A stretch of 64,000 nucleotides of DNA from Pseudomonas argentinensis (GCF_001839655.2 NZ_CP056087.1:3410001-3474000), one strand, 5' to 3'. Shown: positions 7,801 through 18,472, numbered from the stretch's first letter. Made by a program: numbers and translations. Notes: generated from the sequence alone by a model not told the origin.

Positions 7801-10376
7801 GCCGACCCGGTCCTGGTCTTGCGTCTTGGCCGACCATCCTTGCGCTTGCGCTCGCCACGGCGGATCGGCGGCTCGACTTCCACCAGCGGTGCGTCTGCCA
7901 CCTGCGGCCCGGGCCCGGCGGCGCGCTCCAGTTCGCCGAGCATGCGGGCGATGCGGTCGGCGAGCTTTTCCGAGCTGAGCCGTTCGCGAAAACGCTCCAC
8001 CATCAGCGGGAACGCCAGCGGCGTGGCGCGGCGCAAGGCATGCAGATTCAGCTGCGCGGCGCGCATGTCGGCCAGGGTATGACGCAGCTGCTGCACGTCC
8101 AGCTCCTGACTGAGCACTTCGTCATGGGCCTGGATGAGCAACAGGTTGTCCGGGTCGTACTGGCGGAACACATCGAAGAACAGCCCACTGGAAGCCTGCA
8201 CCTGGCGCAGGCTCTTGCCCGCGCCGGGGTAACCGCCGAACACCAGGCCGGCGATCCGGGCGATCTCGCGGAAGCGGCGCTGCGCCAGCTCCCCGGCATT
8301 GAGGCTGGCGAGCACATCATGCAGCAGGTCGTGATCACCGAACAGGTCAGCATCGAGCAGCTGCGGCCAATCCACCTCGCTGGCGCACAACAGTTCCAGG
8401 CCGTAATCGTTGACGGCAATGGAAAAGCTCAGCGGGCGCCGCTGTCCCAGGCGCCAGGCCAGCAGACTGGCCAGTCCCAGGTGCACGTTACGGCCCGCGA
8501 AGGGGTATAGAAACAGGTGCCAACCCTCACGCGAGTGCAGGGTCTCGGCCAGCAAGGTGCCGGGCGCAGGTAATGCCGACCAGTTGGCCTGCACCTCCAG
8601 CAGCGGCTGCAACAGACGCATCTCCGGCCCCTCGAAACGGCCCTGGGCGGCCTCGCCGAAACGCGCCACCAGCGCTTCGGCCAGGGTGTTGGAGAGCGGC
8701 ATGCGCCCGCCATTCCAGCGTGGCACGCTGGCCTTGCCGGCGGCGCTGCGCTTGACGTAGGCAGTCATGTTCTCCACCCGCACCAGTTCCAGTGGTCGGC
8801 CGCCGAACAGGAACACATCGCCGGGGCGCAGGCGGGCGATAAAGCCCTCCTCGACGCTGCCCAGCGAGCCACCACCGCCGCCTTTGCTCCACCATTTCAC
8901 GGTCAGGCTGGCATCGCTGACGATGGTGCCCACGCTCATCCGGTGACGGCGCGCCAGGCGCGGGCTGGGCACCCGCCACACGCCCTCTTCGTCCGGTTCC
9001 ACACGCTGGTAATCCGGGTAGGCGCTGAGGGACTCGCCGCCCTGGCGTACGAAGGCCAGGGCCCAGCGCCACTGCGCCTCATCGAGGTCGCGATAGGCCC
9101 AGGTGCTGCGTATCTCGCGCAGCAGTTCATCAGGCCGAAACCCACCACCGAGCGCCATGCTGACCAGGTGCTGGACCAATACATCCAGGGGCTGATGGGG
9201 GGATTGTCGCGCCTCGATACGCCCCGCTGCCACCGCATCCTGCAGGGCGGCGGCTTCGAGCAATTCCAGAGCGTGGGTCGGCACCAGGGTCGCCCGCGAG
9301 GTACGCCCCGGCGCATGCCCGGAGCGCCCGGCACGCTGCAGCAGGCGGGCGACGCCCTTGGCCGAGCCGATCTGCAGGACCCGTTCGACCGGCAGGAAGT
9401 CGACCCCCAGATCGAGGCTGGAGGTGCATACCACCGCCTTGAGCTTGCCCTGCTTGAGCCCGGTCTCGACCCAGTCGCGCACCTCCCGAGCCAGGGAGCC
9501 GTGATGCAGGGCGATCAGCCCGGCCCAGTCCGGGCGTGCCTCGAGCAAGGCCTGGTACCAGAGTTCCGATTGCGAACGGGTATTGGTGAACACCAGGCTG
9601 ACGCTGCTGCTGTCCAGTTGCTCGACCACCTGGGGTAGCAACCGCAAGCCCAGGTGACCCGCCCAGGGGAAACGTTCCACCGCCGGTGGCAACAGGGTGT
9701 CGATCAGCGGCTTGCCGCCCGGTTCGCCGCGCACCAGACGACCGCTGCCGTCGGGCAGCAACACCTCCAGGGCGTGAGGCTGATTGCCCAGGGTCGCCGA
9801 CAGGCCCCAGACGATCAGCCCTGGGTTCCACTGGCGCAGCCGCGCCAGGGCCAGCTGCAACTGCACACCGCGCTTGTTGCCGAGTAATTCGTGCCATTCG
9901 TCCACTACCAGCATGCCGACATGGGCGAACTGGGCTTTCGCGTCGGCGCCGGTCAACAGCAGGGTCAGACTTTCCGGGGTGGTCACCAGGGCCGTGGGCA
10001 GGCGCCGGGACTGGCGCTGGCGTTCGGCGCTGCCGGTGTCGCCGGTACGCATGCCCACCGTCCAGGGCAATTCTAGGCCGTCTACCGGCGCCTGCAGGGC
10101 GCGCTGGGTGTCGGCCGCCAGGGCGCGCATCGGGGTAATCCACAGCACCGTCAATGGTGCTGCCGGCGCGGCTCGCGTGCTGGCTGCGGCCTTTTCTGCC
10201 GGCGCTTTACCGGCGAAACGATTGAGGGCGGCGAGCCACACCGCGTAGGTCTTGCCGGCGCCGGTGGAGGCATGCAGCAAGCCACTCTGCCCATCGGCGA
10301 CCGCCTGCCAGACCGTTTTCTGGAAAGCGAAGGCCTTCCAGCCGTTACGCCGTAGCCAGGTGCTCGCCAGGTTCAC
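7797..10376 (-). CDS. ligase-associated DNA damage response DEXH-box helicase (Lhr-like)
   Basis: Superfamily 2 ATP-dependent helicase of 859 residues, a usual length for the Lhr-like group. Motif I is STGAGKT (about residue 36), motif II DEWH (about 160), motif III SATLGN (about 195), and motif VI region [12 protein letters not shown] long C-terminal region containing winged-helix and Lhr-specific domains follows. The start is a GTG at 10376 that overlaps the ligase stop as GTGA; upstream in-frame sequence belongs to the ligase gene in another frame and looks non-coding. Together with the ligase, MBL-fold exonuclease and PdeM it forms the ligase-associated repair module; the unwinding role is inferred from motifs. 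Confidence 0.92.
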   Translation of the reverse strand: MNLASTWLRRNGWKAFAFQKTVWQAVADGQSGLLHASTGAGKTYAVWLAALNRFAGKAPAEKAAASTRAAPAAPLTVLWITPMRALAADTQRALQAPVDGLELPWTVGMRTGDTGSAERQRQSRRLPTALVTTPESLTLLLTGADAKAQFAHVGMLVVDEWHELLGNKRGVQLQLALARLRQWNPGLIVWGLSATLGNQPHALEVLLPDGSGRLVRGEPGGKPLIDTLLPPAVERFPWAGHLGLRLLPQVVEQLDSSSVSLVFTNTRSQSELWYQALLEARPDWAGLIALHHGSLAREVRDWVETGLKQGKLKAVVCTSSLDLGVDFLPVERVLQIGSAKGVARLLQRAGRSGHAPGRTSRATLVPTHALELLEAAALQDAVAAGRIEARQSPHQPLDVLVQHLVSMALGGGFRPDELLREIRSTWAYRDLDEAQWRWALAFVRQGGESLSAYPDYQRVEPDEEGVWRVPSPRLARRHRMSVGTIVSDASLTVKWWSKGGGGGSLGSVEEGFIARLRPGDVFLFGGRPLELVRVENMTAYVKRSAAGKASVPRWNGGRMPLSNTLAEALVARFGEAAQGRFEGPEMRLLQPLLEVQANWSALPAPGTLLAETLHSREGWHLFLYPFAGRNVHLGLASLLAWRLGQRRPLSFSIAVNDYGLELLCASEVDWPQLLDADLFGDHDLLHDVLASLNAGELAQRRFREIARIAGLVFGGYPGAGKSLRQVQASSGLFFDVFRQYDPDNLLLIQAHDEVLSQELDVQQLRHTLADMRAAQLNLHALRRATPLAFPLMVERFRERLSSEKLADRIARMLGELERAAGPGPQVADAPLVEVEPPIRRGERKRKDGRPRRKTRTGSA

Positions 10377-12112
10377 GGCAACAGTGCCTGCAGCAATTCC
10401 AGGGTGTCGGCCTCCTCCACGCCCTTGTCGTGACGCCAGCGCAGCATGCGCGGAAAGCGCACGGCGATGCCGCTCTTGTGCCTGGGCGAACGGGCGATGC
10501 CTTCGAAGCCCAACTCGAACACCAGGCTGGGCGTCACGCTGCGTACCGGGCCGAACTTCTCCACGGTGGTCTTGCGCACGATGGCGTCGACCTTGCGCAT
10601 TTCCTCGTCGGTCAGCCCCGAATAGGCCTTGGCGAAGGGCACCAGGCGCCGCTCGGGGTCTCCCGGCGGGCCGTCCCAGACGGCGAAGGTGTAGTCGCTG
10701 TACAGGCTGGCCCGGCGACCATGGCCGCGTTGGGCGTAGATCAGCACGGCATCGACGCTCAAGGGGTCGATCTTCCACTTCCACCAGACGCCGACGTCCT
10801 TGCTGCGCCCGACGCCATAGGCCGCCTTACGGCCCTTGAGCATCATGCCCTCGACCCCCAGCGCGCGCGAGGCTTCGCGCTGCTCTGCCAGGGCCTGCCA
10901 GGTATCGCCCTGCAGCAATGGTGACGGCATCAGCCGCGGGCTGGCGCAGCCCGCCACCACCTCCTCCATCTGCATACGCCGCTGGTGCTGCGGGCGGCTG
11001 CGCCAGTCCTCGCCCTGCCACTCCAGCAGGTCGTAGGCGAGCACCGCCACCGGCACTTCCTCGAGCAGCTTGCGGCTCAGGGTCTTGCGGCCGATGCGTT
11101 GCTGCAACAGGGCGAAGGGCTGGATGCCGAACTGTTCGAGCTGTTCCTCGACCTGCTCGTTGAGGCGCTCGGCGGGCTCGTCGGCAGCCTGGGCCATCAA
11201 CTCGCCCTGCTGAACCGTGGCTTCAGGCGCGTGGCGCCAGACCACCAGTTCGCCATCGATCACCGTGCCATCCGGCAACAGGGGCGCCAATTCCTGCAAT
11301 TCAGGAAAGCGCTCGCTGATCAGTTCCTCGCCCCGCGACCAGACCCACAACTGCCCGTCACGCTTGACCAGTTGGGCACGGATGCCATCCCACTTCCATT
11401 CGATCAGCCAGTCGGCGGGCGCGCCCAGACTGGCCTCGAACTCGTCCGGCGGGCGCTGCAGCGGGTGGGCCAGAAAGAATGGATAGGGCTGGCCGCCACG
11501 CTGGGCGTGTTCATCATCCGATTCGCCGGCGATCAGCCGCTCATAGGACGCGGCCGTGGGCCGATGCGACAGATCGGTATAGCCGACCAGGCGCTGGGCG
11601 ACGCGTTTGGCGTCCACCTCGGCGATGGCCGCCAGGGCGCGGGTGACCAGCAGCTTGGAAACCCCGACCCGGAACGCGCCGGTGATCAGCTTGATGCTGA
11701 TCATCAGCGATGGCCGGTCGAGCTGCGCCCACAGGGCATCGAGGCGCATCGCCAGTTCATCGGGCGGCAACCCGCGCAGCGGCAGCAGCTTTTCCTCGAC
11801 CCATACGGCCAGACCGTCCGGCGAGGTGGACGTGGCTTCGGGCAATAACAGGGCGATGGTTTCCGCCAGGTCGCCCACCGCCGAATAGCTTTCCTCGAAC
11901 AGCCAGTCGGACAGCCCGGCGCGCTGCATCGCCAGTTCGCGCAGCTGTCGTGAAGGCACCAGTTGTCGCGGCCGGCCACCGGCGAGAAAGTACACGGCCC
12001 AGGCGGCATCGGCCGGCTCGGCATCGCGCAGGTAATCCTGCAGAGCGGCGAGCTTGGCGTTGCTCGAGGTAGTGGCGTCGAGGCGCGCGTATAGCTGCGC
12101 GAAGGCGATCAT
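10373..12112 (-). CDS. ATP-dependent DNA ligase of the DNA damage response cluster
   Basis: ATP-dependent DNA ligase of 579 residues that seals nicks through a lysine-AMP intermediate. The nucleotidyl motif KWDGIR follows the N-terminal all-helical DNA-binding region (about residues 1-190). Further ligase motifs include DGELVVW and EGMMLKG, and the OB-fold motif V region WWKWKID. The start ATG at 12112 overlaps the upstream exonuclease stop as ATGA. It is distinct from the replicative NAD-dependent ligase and from LigD, because no polymerase or phosphoesterase domain is fused. Its neighbours supply helicase and nuclease partners. Confidence 0.93.
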   Translation of the reverse strand: MIAFAQLYARLDATTSSNAKLAALQDYLRDAEPADAAWAVYFLAGGRPRQLVPSRQLRELAMQRAGLSDWLFEESYSAVGDLAETIALLLPEATSTSPDGLAVWVEEKLLPLRGLPPDELAMRLDALWAQLDRPSLMISIKLITGAFRVGVSKLLVTRALAAIAEVDAKRVAQRLVGYTDLSHRPTAASYERLIAGESDDEHAQRGGQPYPFFLAHPLQRPPDEFEASLGAPADWLIEWKWDGIRAQLVKRDGQLWVWSRGEELISERFPELQELAPLLPDGTVIDGELVVWRHAPEATVQQGELMAQAADEPAERLNEQVEEQLEQFGIQPFALLQQRIGRKTLSRKLLEEVPVAVLAYDLLEWQGEDWRSRPQHQRRMQMEEVVAGCASPRLMPSPLLQGDTWQALAEQREASRALGVEGMMLKGRKAAYGVGRSKDVGVWWKWKIDPLSVDAVLIYAQRGHGRRASLYSDYTFAVWDGPPGDPERRLVPFAKAYSGLTDEEMRKVDAIVRKTTVEKFGPVRSVTPSLVFELGFEGIARSPRHKSGIAVRFPRMLRWRHDKGVEEADTLELLQALLP

Positions 12113-13122
12113 GAATTCGCCTCCGCGGCGGCGTCGTCTTCCTCGCCGTATTCGGTGGCGAAGGCCTGGGCATCCAGGCCCTGCTCGCGCAGGTGGCGTA
12201 CCAGGATGTTCACCGAGCCGTGGGTGACCATCACCCGCTCGGCGCCGGTCTGCTCGATGGCCCACAGCAGCCCCGGCCAGTCGGCATGGTCGGACAGCAC
12301 GAAACCGCGGTCCACGCCCCGGCGCCGGCGCGTGCCACGCAGCAACATCCAGCCACTGGCGAAGGCATCGCTGTAGTCACCGAAGCGGCGTATCCAGGTG
12401 CTGCCACCGGCCGAGGGCGGCGCCAGCACCAGCGCCTGGCGCAGCAGCGGATCGCCTTTCGGCACCTCGCCGGCGTAACGGGTCGGCGGCAGGTAGACAC
12501 CGGCATCGCGGTACACCTGGTGCAACGGTTCCATGGAGCCGTGGCCGAGAATCGGCCCGATGCGTTCATCGATGCCATGCAGGATGCGCTGCGCCTTGCC
12601 GAAGGCGTAGCAGAACAGCACGCTGGCCCGCCCGGCCTGCTGGTTCTGCCGCCACCAGTCGTTGATGCCGGCGAAGATCTGCGCCTGTGGCTGCCAGCGG
12701 TAGATCGGCAAACCAAAGGTCGACTCGGTGATGAAGGTGTGGCAACGCACCGGCTCGAAGGGGTCGCAGGTGCCATCCGGTTCGACCTTGTAGTCGCCCG
12801 AGGCCACCCAGACCTCGCCGCGGTACTCGAGGCGCACCTGGGCCGAGCCCAGCACGTGGCCGGCGGGATGAAAGCTCAGGGTGACGCCGTGATGGTCGAT
12901 GGTCTCGCCATAGGCCAGGGTCTGCAGGTTGATGTCGCGCCCCAGGCGGGTGCGCAGGATGCCTTCGCCCTGCGCGGCGGCCAGGTAATGGGCGCTGCCG
13001 GCGCGCGCGTGGTCGCCATGGCCATGGGTGATGACGGCGCGCTCGACGGGGCGCCAGGGGTCGATATAGAAATCTCCGGGAGGACAATACAGGCCTTCGG
13101 GCCGTGCAATCACCAGATCCAA
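12109..13122 (-). CDS. ligase-associated DNA exonuclease, metallo-beta-lactamase fold
   Basis: First gene of the repair operon: an MBL-fold nuclease of the CPSF/SNM1-like class, 337 residues. The zinc motif THGHGDHAR lies about 30 residues in; further ligand regions are the PAGHVLGSAQV segment, SGDYKVEPDGTCDPF and a C-terminal DHADWPGL. The start is best placed at the TTG at 13122: a strong GGAGG stands 8 bases upstream and the product begins with the family-typical DLVIARPEGLYCP. The frame opens further upstream at 13182 but without a ribosome site. It is followed by ligase, helicase and phosphoesterase genes, each overlapping by four bases, which implies a single coupled message. Confidence 0.92.
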   Translation of the reverse strand: MDLVIARPEGLYCPPGDFYIDPWRPVERAVITHGHGDHARAGSAHYLAAAQGEGILRTRLGRDINLQTLAYGETIDHHGVTLSFHPAGHVLGSAQVRLEYRGEVWVASGDYKVEPDGTCDPFEPVRCHTFITESTFGLPIYRWQPQAQIFAGINDWWRQNQQAGRASVLFCYAFGKAQRILHGIDERIGPILGHGSMEPLHQVYRDAGVYLPPTRYAGEVPKGDPLLRQALVLAPPSAGGSTWIRRFGDYSDAFASGWMLLRGTRRRRGVDRGFVLSDHADWPGLLWAIEQTGAERVMVTHGSVNILVRHLREQGLDAQAFATEYGEEDDAAAEANS

Positions 13123-13238
13123 GCAGGCGACCTCCGGATAGCAAATGAGGGGGATGTAGCGAGGTGTAGAGAGGCGGGCCACCGCCGGCGGCGCAAGCCG
13201 CCGACGGCTACGCCTGCATCAGGGATGCAGGCGCTGGC

Positions 13239-13397
13239 TCATATGTAGCCCAGTAGCAGCAGCACCAGCACGATGACCAGCACCAGTCCCAGACCGCCGG
13301 TAGGCCCGTAGCCCCAGCTGCGGCTATGCGGCCATGCCGGGATGGCACCAATCAGCATCAGGATCAGAATGATCAGCAGTATGGTTCCCAAGCCCAT
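13239..13397 (-). CDS. DUF3309 family small membrane protein
   Basis: A 52-residue protein starting MGLGTILLIILILMLIGAIP, with two hydrophobic helices separated by a Ser/Gly/Trp-rich turn (PHSRSWGYGPTGG) and ending LLLLGYI. The ATG at 13397 has AAGGAGATA just upstream; the longer frame to 13490 lacks support. Small DUF3309 proteins of this layout are widespread in Pseudomonas and of unknown function, probably inner-membrane. The gene stands alone between the repair operon and the AroE-like gene. Confidence 0.88.
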   Translation of the reverse strand: MGLGTILLIILILMLIGAIPAWPHSRSWGYGPTGGLGLVLVIVLVLLLLGYI

Positions 13398-13484
13398 GGC
13401 TATCTCCTTGCTTGTCTGTCGACGGCCACTGGTTAGCGGCGCGCCTGGCATCGGAAGCCCGGGTAAGGCGTTCCGGTCGATGCA

Positions 13485-13543
13485 GGGCATGGCGCTGCGG
13501 CGAAGCCAGCGTCTGGCAGAGCGCTCGACGCAGCGCCATGCCC
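13485..13543. repeat. 15-bp perfect inverted repeat in the DUF3309/aroE-like gap
   Basis: Arms GGGCATGGCGCTGCG (13485-13499) and its exact complement (13529-13543) enclose 29 bases that contain a smaller hairpin (GCCAGCGTCTGGC). There is no T-tract on either strand, so it is an intergenic palindromic repeat rather than a canonical terminator. Confidence 0.75.
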
Positions 13544-13640
13544 TACACCTTTTACGACTTGGCCGGGAAACGGAAAGTGCAAACTTTAAGTGACCGGAGA
13601 CAGGATTGCGGTCGGAAACGCAGTAGAAATAGAGCCGTTG

Positions 13641-14459
13641 CTAGTCAGCCAGGGCGAAGCGCGCCGCCCGCTCGATCAGCTCGTCATCGGGGCGTACGCC
13701 GGTGTACAGCACGAATTGCTCGACGGCCTGCAGCACGATCACTTCACCGCCGGTGATCACCGGCTTGCCCAGGGAACGGGCCAGGCGAATCAGCGGGGTT
13801 TCCACCGGCACGGCGACCACATCGAATACCCAGTTCGCCGCCTCCACCACCCGTTCGTCAAAAGCCAGCTGGTCGGCCTCGGCACCGCGCATGCCCAAAG
13901 GCGTGACGTTGACCAGCAACTGCGCCGGCTCGTCGTCCAGTGCCTCGCGCCATTGCACCCCACACTGCCCGGCCAGCGCCCTGCCTGCCGCTTCGTTACG
14001 GGCGACGATGCAACCATCGGCGAAGCCGCTGTCGCGCAGGGCGCAGGCCACCGCCTTGGCCATGCCGCCGCTGCCACGCAGGGCGTAGCGGCTGGTGGTG
14101 GGCACAGCATGCTTGTCCAGCAGCTTCACCACGGCGCTGTAGTCGGTGTTGTAACCGGTCAGGCGGCCGTCATCGGCCACGATGGTATTGACCGACTGCA
14201 GCGTCGACGCCGACTCGTGCAGGCCGTCGAGGTGCCTGATGCAGGCTTCCTTGAACGGCATCGACACCGCGCAGCCGCGAATGCCAAGGGCGCGGATGCC
14301 GCCGATGGCCGCCGGCAGATCGGTGGTGGTGAAGGCCTTGTACAGGTAATCCAGCTCCAGCTCGCGGTACAGGTAGTTCTGAAAGCGCGTGCCGAAATTA
14401 CCTGGCCGCCCGGACAGCGACATGCACAGGCGGGTGTCTTTGCTGATACGCAGGGTCAT
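13641..14459 (-). CDS. shikimate dehydrogenase-like NADP oxidoreductase (AroE paralogue)
   Basis: A 272-residue member of the shikimate/quinate dehydrogenase superfamily. Substrate-domain motifs are MSLSGRPGNFGT near the N-terminus, SMPFKEA (catalytic Lys) and QSVNTIV followed by GYNTDY (catalytic Asp). The Rossmann part has GSGGMAKAV rather than the GAGGA of housekeeping AroE. The substrate loop differs from AroE, which suggests one of the AroE-like subfamilies known from pseudomonads. The start at MTLRISKDT (14459) is preferred to an upstream ATG. It lies just downstream of eda on the same strand, 84 bases apart. A role in quinate or shikimate use or in a side reaction is possible; substrate uncertain. 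Confidence 0.85.
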   Translation of the reverse strand: MTLRISKDTRLCMSLSGRPGNFGTRFQNYLYRELELDYLYKAFTTTDLPAAIGGIRALGIRGCAVSMPFKEACIRHLDGLHESASTLQSVNTIVADDGRLTGYNTDYSAVVKLLDKHAVPTTSRYALRGSGGMAKAVACALRDSGFADGCIVARNEAAGRALAGQCGVQWREALDDEPAQLLVNVTPLGMRGAEADQLAFDERVVEAANWVFDVVAVPVETPLIRLARSLGKPVITGGEVIVLQAVEQFVLYTGVRPDDELIERAARFALAD

Positions 14460-14543
14460 TGGCGAACCTCGGAAATGACGACGCCGGTTCGACAGAGGCA
14501 TCGAGCCGGCGACAGGGAATGTTCAGGGCATGCGGGCCGCGAC

Positions 14544-15203
14544 TCAGTCCAGCAGGGCGAGCGCCTCGGCACTGGCCTGGCGCACGGCGTCCCAGCCTTT
14601 GCTGCTGTCGAGCATCCAGCTGCCGCCCACGCACATCACGTTGGGCAATGCCATGTAGCGCTGCAGGTTGGCCGGGCCCACGCCGCCAGTCGGGCAGAAA
14701 CGGATATCACCGAACGGGCCGCCCAGCGCCTTGAGCGCGGCGGTGCCGCCACAGACCTCCGCCGGGAACAGCTTGAAGCGGCGATAGCCTAGGGCGTAGC
14801 CGACCATGATCTCCGAAGCGCTGGCCACGCCCGGCAGCATCGGCACCGGGCACTCCAGCGCGGCGCGCAGCAGGTCGTCGGTGCAGCCGGGGCTGACGAC
14901 GAACTGCGCGCCGGCCTCTTCCACCGCGGCTAGCATGTTGCGGTCGAGCACCGTGCCGGCGCCCACGCACAGGTGCGGGCGCTCCTCTCGCAGGCGGCGG
15001 ATGGCGGTCAGGCCATGGGGCGAGCGCAGGGTGATTTCCAGCACCTGCAGGCCGCCGGCATCCAGGGCGTCGGCCATTGGCAGAATGTCTTCCTCCCGGG
15101 CGATGGTGATCACCGGCATGATCCGCGCTCGGGCGCAGAGCGCGTCGATGCTGTCGATCTTCTCCGCCATGGTCGGGGCTGGGCGGCTGATGGCTTGTGT
15201 CAT
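14544..15203 (-). CDS. eda: 2-keto-3-deoxy-6-phosphogluconate aldolase
   Basis: Final Entner-Doudoroff enzyme: splits KDPG into pyruvate and glyceraldehyde-3-phosphate by a class I Schiff-base mechanism. The 219 residues match the family length. The catalytic Glu lies in LEITLRS and the Schiff-base Lys in RFKLFPAE, with phosphate-binding glycines in PTGGVG. The start at 15203 has AAGGAA at proper spacing; the longer open frame upstream is antisense to pgl. It is last in the order zwf-pgl-eda, 17 bases after pgl, the operon known to be controlled by HexR in Pseudomonas. Confidence 0.97.
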   Translation of the reverse strand: MTQAISRPAPTMAEKIDSIDALCARARIMPVITIAREEDILPMADALDAGGLQVLEITLRSPHGLTAIRRLREERPHLCVGAGTVLDRNMLAAVEEAGAQFVVSPGCTDDLLRAALECPVPMLPGVASASEIMVGYALGYRRFKLFPAEVCGGTAALKALGGPFGDIRFCPTGGVGPANLQRYMALPNVMCVGGSWMLDSSKGWDAVRQASAEALALLD

Positions 15204-15220
15204 GGTCGTTCCTTTCGGGC

Positions 15221-15934
15221 CTAGGGGCACCAGTAGATTTCGAGCGGCGCGCGCAGAAACGCGCTGATCGGCATGTTCTTGTGATTGTCTTGCTGCAGGG
15301 CCTGTTCGAGCACCTCGAGCTTGCCCTGCCCCTCGATGGCCAGCAGCGGCAGGTGCGCCGCCTTGAGCAACGGCAGGGTCAGGGTCAGCCGCTGATGAGG
15401 CACGCTTGGTGCCAGCATCGGCAGGCAACGGCGCGGGCATTCATCGCTGAGCGCCTCGTCCAGATTGGGACTGTTGGGAAACAACGAGGCGGTATGGCCA
15501 TCGGTGCCCATGCCCAGTATCAGCACGTCGATGCTCGGCAGGTCACGCAGCGCCTGTTCGGCAAGCTGCGCCGCCTGTTCGAGGGTAGCGGCGCTCTGGT
15601 ACAGCCCCAGCAATTGCGCCTCGGCCGCCGGCCCCTGCAGCAGGTGGCGGCGCACCAGCGCCTCGTTGCTGTCTTCGTGGCTGGTCGGTACCCAGCGCTC
15701 GTCGGCCAGGCTCACCAACACCTTGGCCCAGGCCAGCGGCTGTTGCGAAAGCGCCTTGAAGAAGGCAATCGGGCTGCGCCCGCCGGAGACCACCAGGGTA
15801 GCCCGGCCGTGGCTGTCGATGGCGTCACGCAGCGCGCCGGCCACGTTCTCGGCCAGGGCCTGGGCCAGTTGCTGGGCGTCGCTGTGGCTGCGGGCGACCA
15901 CGCCCACGGGAAATTCGAGGTCAGAGATCGCCAT
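15221..15934 (-). CDS. pgl: 6-phosphogluconolactonase
   Basis: Hydrolyses 6-phosphoglucono-lactone to 6-phosphogluconate between Zwf and Edd. The 237-residue product belongs to the NagB/SugarP-isomerase-like family, with LVVSGGRSP, the SLADERWVP segment and [13 protein letters not shown] as characteristic motifs. The ATG at 15934 overlaps the end of zwf by 14 bases, consistent with coupled translation, and eda follows 17 bases after the stop. Confidence 0.96.
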   Translation of the reverse strand: MAISDLEFPVGVVARSHSDAQQLAQALAENVAGALRDAIDSHGRATLVVSGGRSPIAFFKALSQQPLAWAKVLVSLADERWVPTSHEDSNEALVRRHLLQGPAAEAQLLGLYQSAATLEQAAQLAEQALRDLPSIDVLILGMGTDGHTASLFPNSPNLDEALSDECPRRCLPMLAPSVPHQRLTLTLPLLKAAHLPLLAIEGQGKLEVLEQALQQDNHKNMPISAFLRAPLEIYWCP

Positions 15935-17390
15935 ACCAGGCCCTCCCGTCGCGAGTGATCAGGGCGATGGAGCTCATCGGCCCCCAGGTGCCGGCGACAT
16001 AGGGTTTGGGTGGGTCGCCGAGTTTTTTCCAGCCGTCGATCAATTGATCGCACCACTGCCAGGCGTGCTCGATTTCGTCCTTGCGCACGAACAGGTTCTG
16101 GTTGCCGCGCATCACTTCCAGCAGCAAGCGCTCGTAGGCATCGGGAATCCGCGCGCTCTTGTAGGTCGCGGAGAAATTCAGCTGCAGCGGACCGCTGCGC
16201 AGCTGCATGCCCTTGTCCAGGCCCTGGTCCTTGGTCATCACCTGCAGGGAAATGCTCTCGTCCGGCTGCAGGCGGATGATCAGCTTGTTACCGATCAGCT
16301 GGCGCTGTTCCGGGGCGAAGATGTAGTGCGGCGGTTCCTTGAAGTGGATGACGATCTGCGACAGCTTCTGCGCCATGCGCTTGCCGGTACGCAGGTAGAA
16401 CGGCACGCCGGCCCAGCGCCAGTTGCGGATGTCGGCGCGCAGGGCGACGAAGGTTTCGGTGTCGCTCTGGGCGTTGGAATTCTCTTCTTCCAGGTAGCCG
16501 GGCACCGGCTTGCCGTCGCTGGTGCCGGCCACGTACTGGCCACGCACCACGTGGCGTGACAACTGCTCGGCGGTCATCGGCTCCAGGGCCTTGAGCACCT
16601 TGACCTTCTCGTCACGGATGGCGTCGGCCGACAGGTCGCCGGGCGGGTCCATGGCGATCAGGCAGAGCAGCTGCAAGAGGTGGTTCTGGATCATGTCGCG
16701 CAGTTGGCCGGCCTTGTCGAAATAGCCCCAGCGGCCCTCGATGCCGACCTTCTCCGCCACGGTGATTTCCACGTGGGTGATGTGGTTCTGGTTCCACTGG
16801 GTTTCGAACAGGCTGTTGGCGAAACGCAGGGCGATCAGGTTCTGCACCGTTTCCTTGCCCAGGTAATGGTCGATCCGATAGACCTGGGTTTCCGGGAAAT
16901 AGGCGGCCACCGCATCGTTGACCGCGCGCGACGAGTGCAGGTCGTGGCCGATGGGTTTTTCCAGCACCACCCGGGTGCCCTCGGCCAGGCCGACCGCGGC
17001 GAGGTTGGCGCAGATGCCGCCGTACACCGAGGCCGGGGTGGCGAAGTAGGCGATCAGTTGACGGCCACTGCCCACCGCTTCGGCCAGTTGCGGGTAATTG
17101 TCCGGCGGCAGGAACTCCATGCTCAGGTAGCGCAGGCGCGCCTGGAAGCGCTGCATCACCGCCTCATCGAGCTCAGGAGCCGGCAGGTAGCGGCGCAGAT
17201 GGGCATCGATGGTGCTCAGGTGCTTGTCGGGGTCGCCACCGTCGCGTGCCAGGGCGAGCAACTGGGTATCCTCGTGCAGCAGCCCGGCGCGGTCGAGCTG
17301 GTAGAGGGCGGGAAACAGCTTGCGCAATGCCAGGTCGCCCAGGGCGCCGAACAAAGCGAGGGTACAAGGCTCAACGGGAATCATCGACAT
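15921..17390 (-). CDS. zwf: glucose-6-phosphate 1-dehydrogenase
   Basis: Oxidises glucose-6-phosphate with NAD(P) to the lactone, the entry to the Entner-Doudoroff route. The 489 residues include the Rossmann start [19 protein letters not shown] and the active-site signature [13 protein letters not shown] around residue 178. MSMIPVEP allows a start at 17390 or two codons later; the first gives the common 489-residue form. It is divergent from hexR with 165 bases between, and heads zwf-pgl-eda. Confidence 0.97.
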   Translation of the reverse strand: MSMIPVEPCTLALFGALGDLALRKLFPALYQLDRAGLLHEDTQLLALARDGGDPDKHLSTIDAHLRRYLPAPELDEAVMQRFQARLRYLSMEFLPPDNYPQLAEAVGSGRQLIAYFATPASVYGGICANLAAVGLAEGTRVVLEKPIGHDLHSSRAVNDAVAAYFPETQVYRIDHYLGKETVQNLIALRFANSLFETQWNQNHITHVEITVAEKVGIEGRWGYFDKAGQLRDMIQNHLLQLLCLIAMDPPGDLSADAIRDEKVKVLKALEPMTAEQLSRHVVRGQYVAGTSDGKPVPGYLEEENSNAQSDTETFVALRADIRNWRWAGVPFYLRTGKRMAQKLSQIVIHFKEPPHYIFAPEQRQLIGNKLIIRLQPDESISLQVMTKDQGLDKGMQLRSGPLQLNFSATYKSARIPDAYERLLLEVMRGNQNLFVRKDEIEHAWQWCDQLIDGWKKLGDPPKPYVAGTWGPMSSIALITRDGRAWYGDL

Positions 17391-17455
17391 GATCTTTGTT
17401 CTTCTAAAGTTACCCTATTGATAGCGGGTAATCCGCCATTTCGCAACCGCAAATG

Positions 17456-17470
17456 TAGTAATAAACACAA
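17456..17470. promoter_or_regulatory. candidate HexR operator upstream of zwf
   Basis: TAGT-AATAAAC-ACAA on the plus strand (TTGT-N7-ACTA on the minus strand) differs by one base from the TTGT-N7/8-ACAA pattern described for HexR in P. putida. It lies 66 bases upstream of the zwf start, between zwf and hexR, and could serve both divergent genes. Confidence 0.55.
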
Positions 17471-17555
17471 CATATTCGTAGAGTACGTCGAGCGGGTAGC
17501 CAGTAGACCAGCCCCGGCTTAGGATAACCCGGCATTTCATCGGACAAGGACAACA

Positions 17556-18425
17556 ATGGATCGCGTGCGCAACCTTCTCGAACAGATCCAGGGCCGCCTC
17601 GAGAGCCTCAACAAGGCCGAACGCAAGGTCGCCGAAGTGATCCTGCTCAACCCGCAGCAGGCCACCCGCCTGAGCATCGCCGCCCTCGCCCAGGCCGCCC
17701 AGGTCAGCGAGCCGACGGTCAACCGCTTCTGCCGTTCGTTCGGCGTCAACGGTTATCCGGAACTGAAGATGCAACTGGCCCAGAGCCTGGCCAGCGGCGC
17801 GGCCTACGTGAGCCGTGCGGTGGAAGCCGACGACGGCCCCGAGGCCTATACCCGCAAGATCTTCGGCAGCGCCATCGCCTCGCTGGACAGCGCCTGGCAA
17901 AGCCTGGATGCCAACCTGATCAGCCGCGCCGTCGACCTGCTGATCCAGGCCCGGCAGATCCACTTCTTCGGCCTGGGCGCCTCGGCACCCGTGGCCCTGG
18001 ATGCCCAGCACAAGTTCTTTCGCTTCAACCTGGCGGTATCGGCCCATGCCGACGTGCTGATGCAGCGCATGCTCGCCTCGGTGGCGCATACGGGCGATCT
18101 GTTCGTGATCATTTCCTACACCGGCCGCACCCGCGAGCTGGTCGAGGTGGCGCGCCTGGCGCGGGAGAATGGTGCCTCGGTGCTCGGCCTGACCGCTGCC
18201 GGCTCGCCGCTGGCCCAGGCCTGCAGCCTCAGTGTGCACATTCCGCTACCCGAAGACACCGACATCTACATGCCGATGACCTCGCGGATCATCCAGCTGA
18301 CCGTGCTCGATGTACTGGCAACCGGCATGACCCTGCGCCGCGGCGCGGACTTCCAGCCGCACCTGCGCAAGATCAAGGAAAGCCTCAACGCCAGCCGTTA
18401 TCCGGCCAGCGAAGAGCCGCTTTAG
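17556..18425 (+). CDS. hexR: HexR, RpiR-family repressor of glucose catabolism
   Basis: Transcription repressor with an N-terminal RpiR helix-turn-helix (residues 1-77; recognition segment [17 protein letters not shown]) and a C-terminal SIS sugar-phosphate domain ([32 protein letters not shown]). In Pseudomonas HexR releases DNA on binding KDPG and controls zwf, edd and gap. Length 289 residues, ATG preceded by AAGGA. It is divergent from zwf, and sites resembling its operator occur at zwf and at the edd/gap promoter in this window. Confidence 0.96.
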   Translation: MDRVRNLLEQIQGRLESLNKAERKVAEVILLNPQQATRLSIAALAQAAQVSEPTVNRFCRSFGVNGYPELKMQLAQSLASGAAYVSRAVEADDGPEAYTRKIFGSAIASLDSAWQSLDANLISRAVDLLIQARQIHFFGLGASAPVALDAQHKFFRFNLAVSAHADVLMQRMLASVAHTGDLFVIISYTGRTRELVEVARLARENGASVLGLTAAGSPLAQACSLSVHIPLPEDTDIYMPMTSRIIQLTVLDVLATGMTLRRGADFQPHLRKIKESLNASRYPASEEPL

Positions 18426-18427
18426 CA

Positions 18428-18472
18428 GCTGCAAGCTGCAAGCTGCAAGCTGCAAGCTGCAAGCTGCAAGCT
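18428..18472. repeat. six tandem GCTGCAA heptamers
   Basis: Six exact copies of GCTGCAA followed by GCT, placed 3 bases after the hexR stop and before the convergent porin gene. Related words in inverted orientation (CTTGCGGCTTGTCGCTTGCAG) follow at 18509-18530, so the gap could form a hairpin between the two converging genes. Confidence 0.9.

Noticed and set aside
10377..10784. N-terminal extension of the helicase frame to 10784
   Set aside because: That stretch overlaps the ligase coding sequence out of frame; the GTG at 10376 overlapping the ligase stop explains the junction.
14483..14510. GCCGG-TCGA hairpin between eda and the AroE-like gene as a terminator
   Set aside because: The stem is imperfect and no U-tract follows on the minus strand, so read-through is not excluded.
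18428..18472. Possible CRISPR array
   Set aside because: Seven-base units directly abutting with no spacers and no cas genes nearby; a simple tandem repeat.
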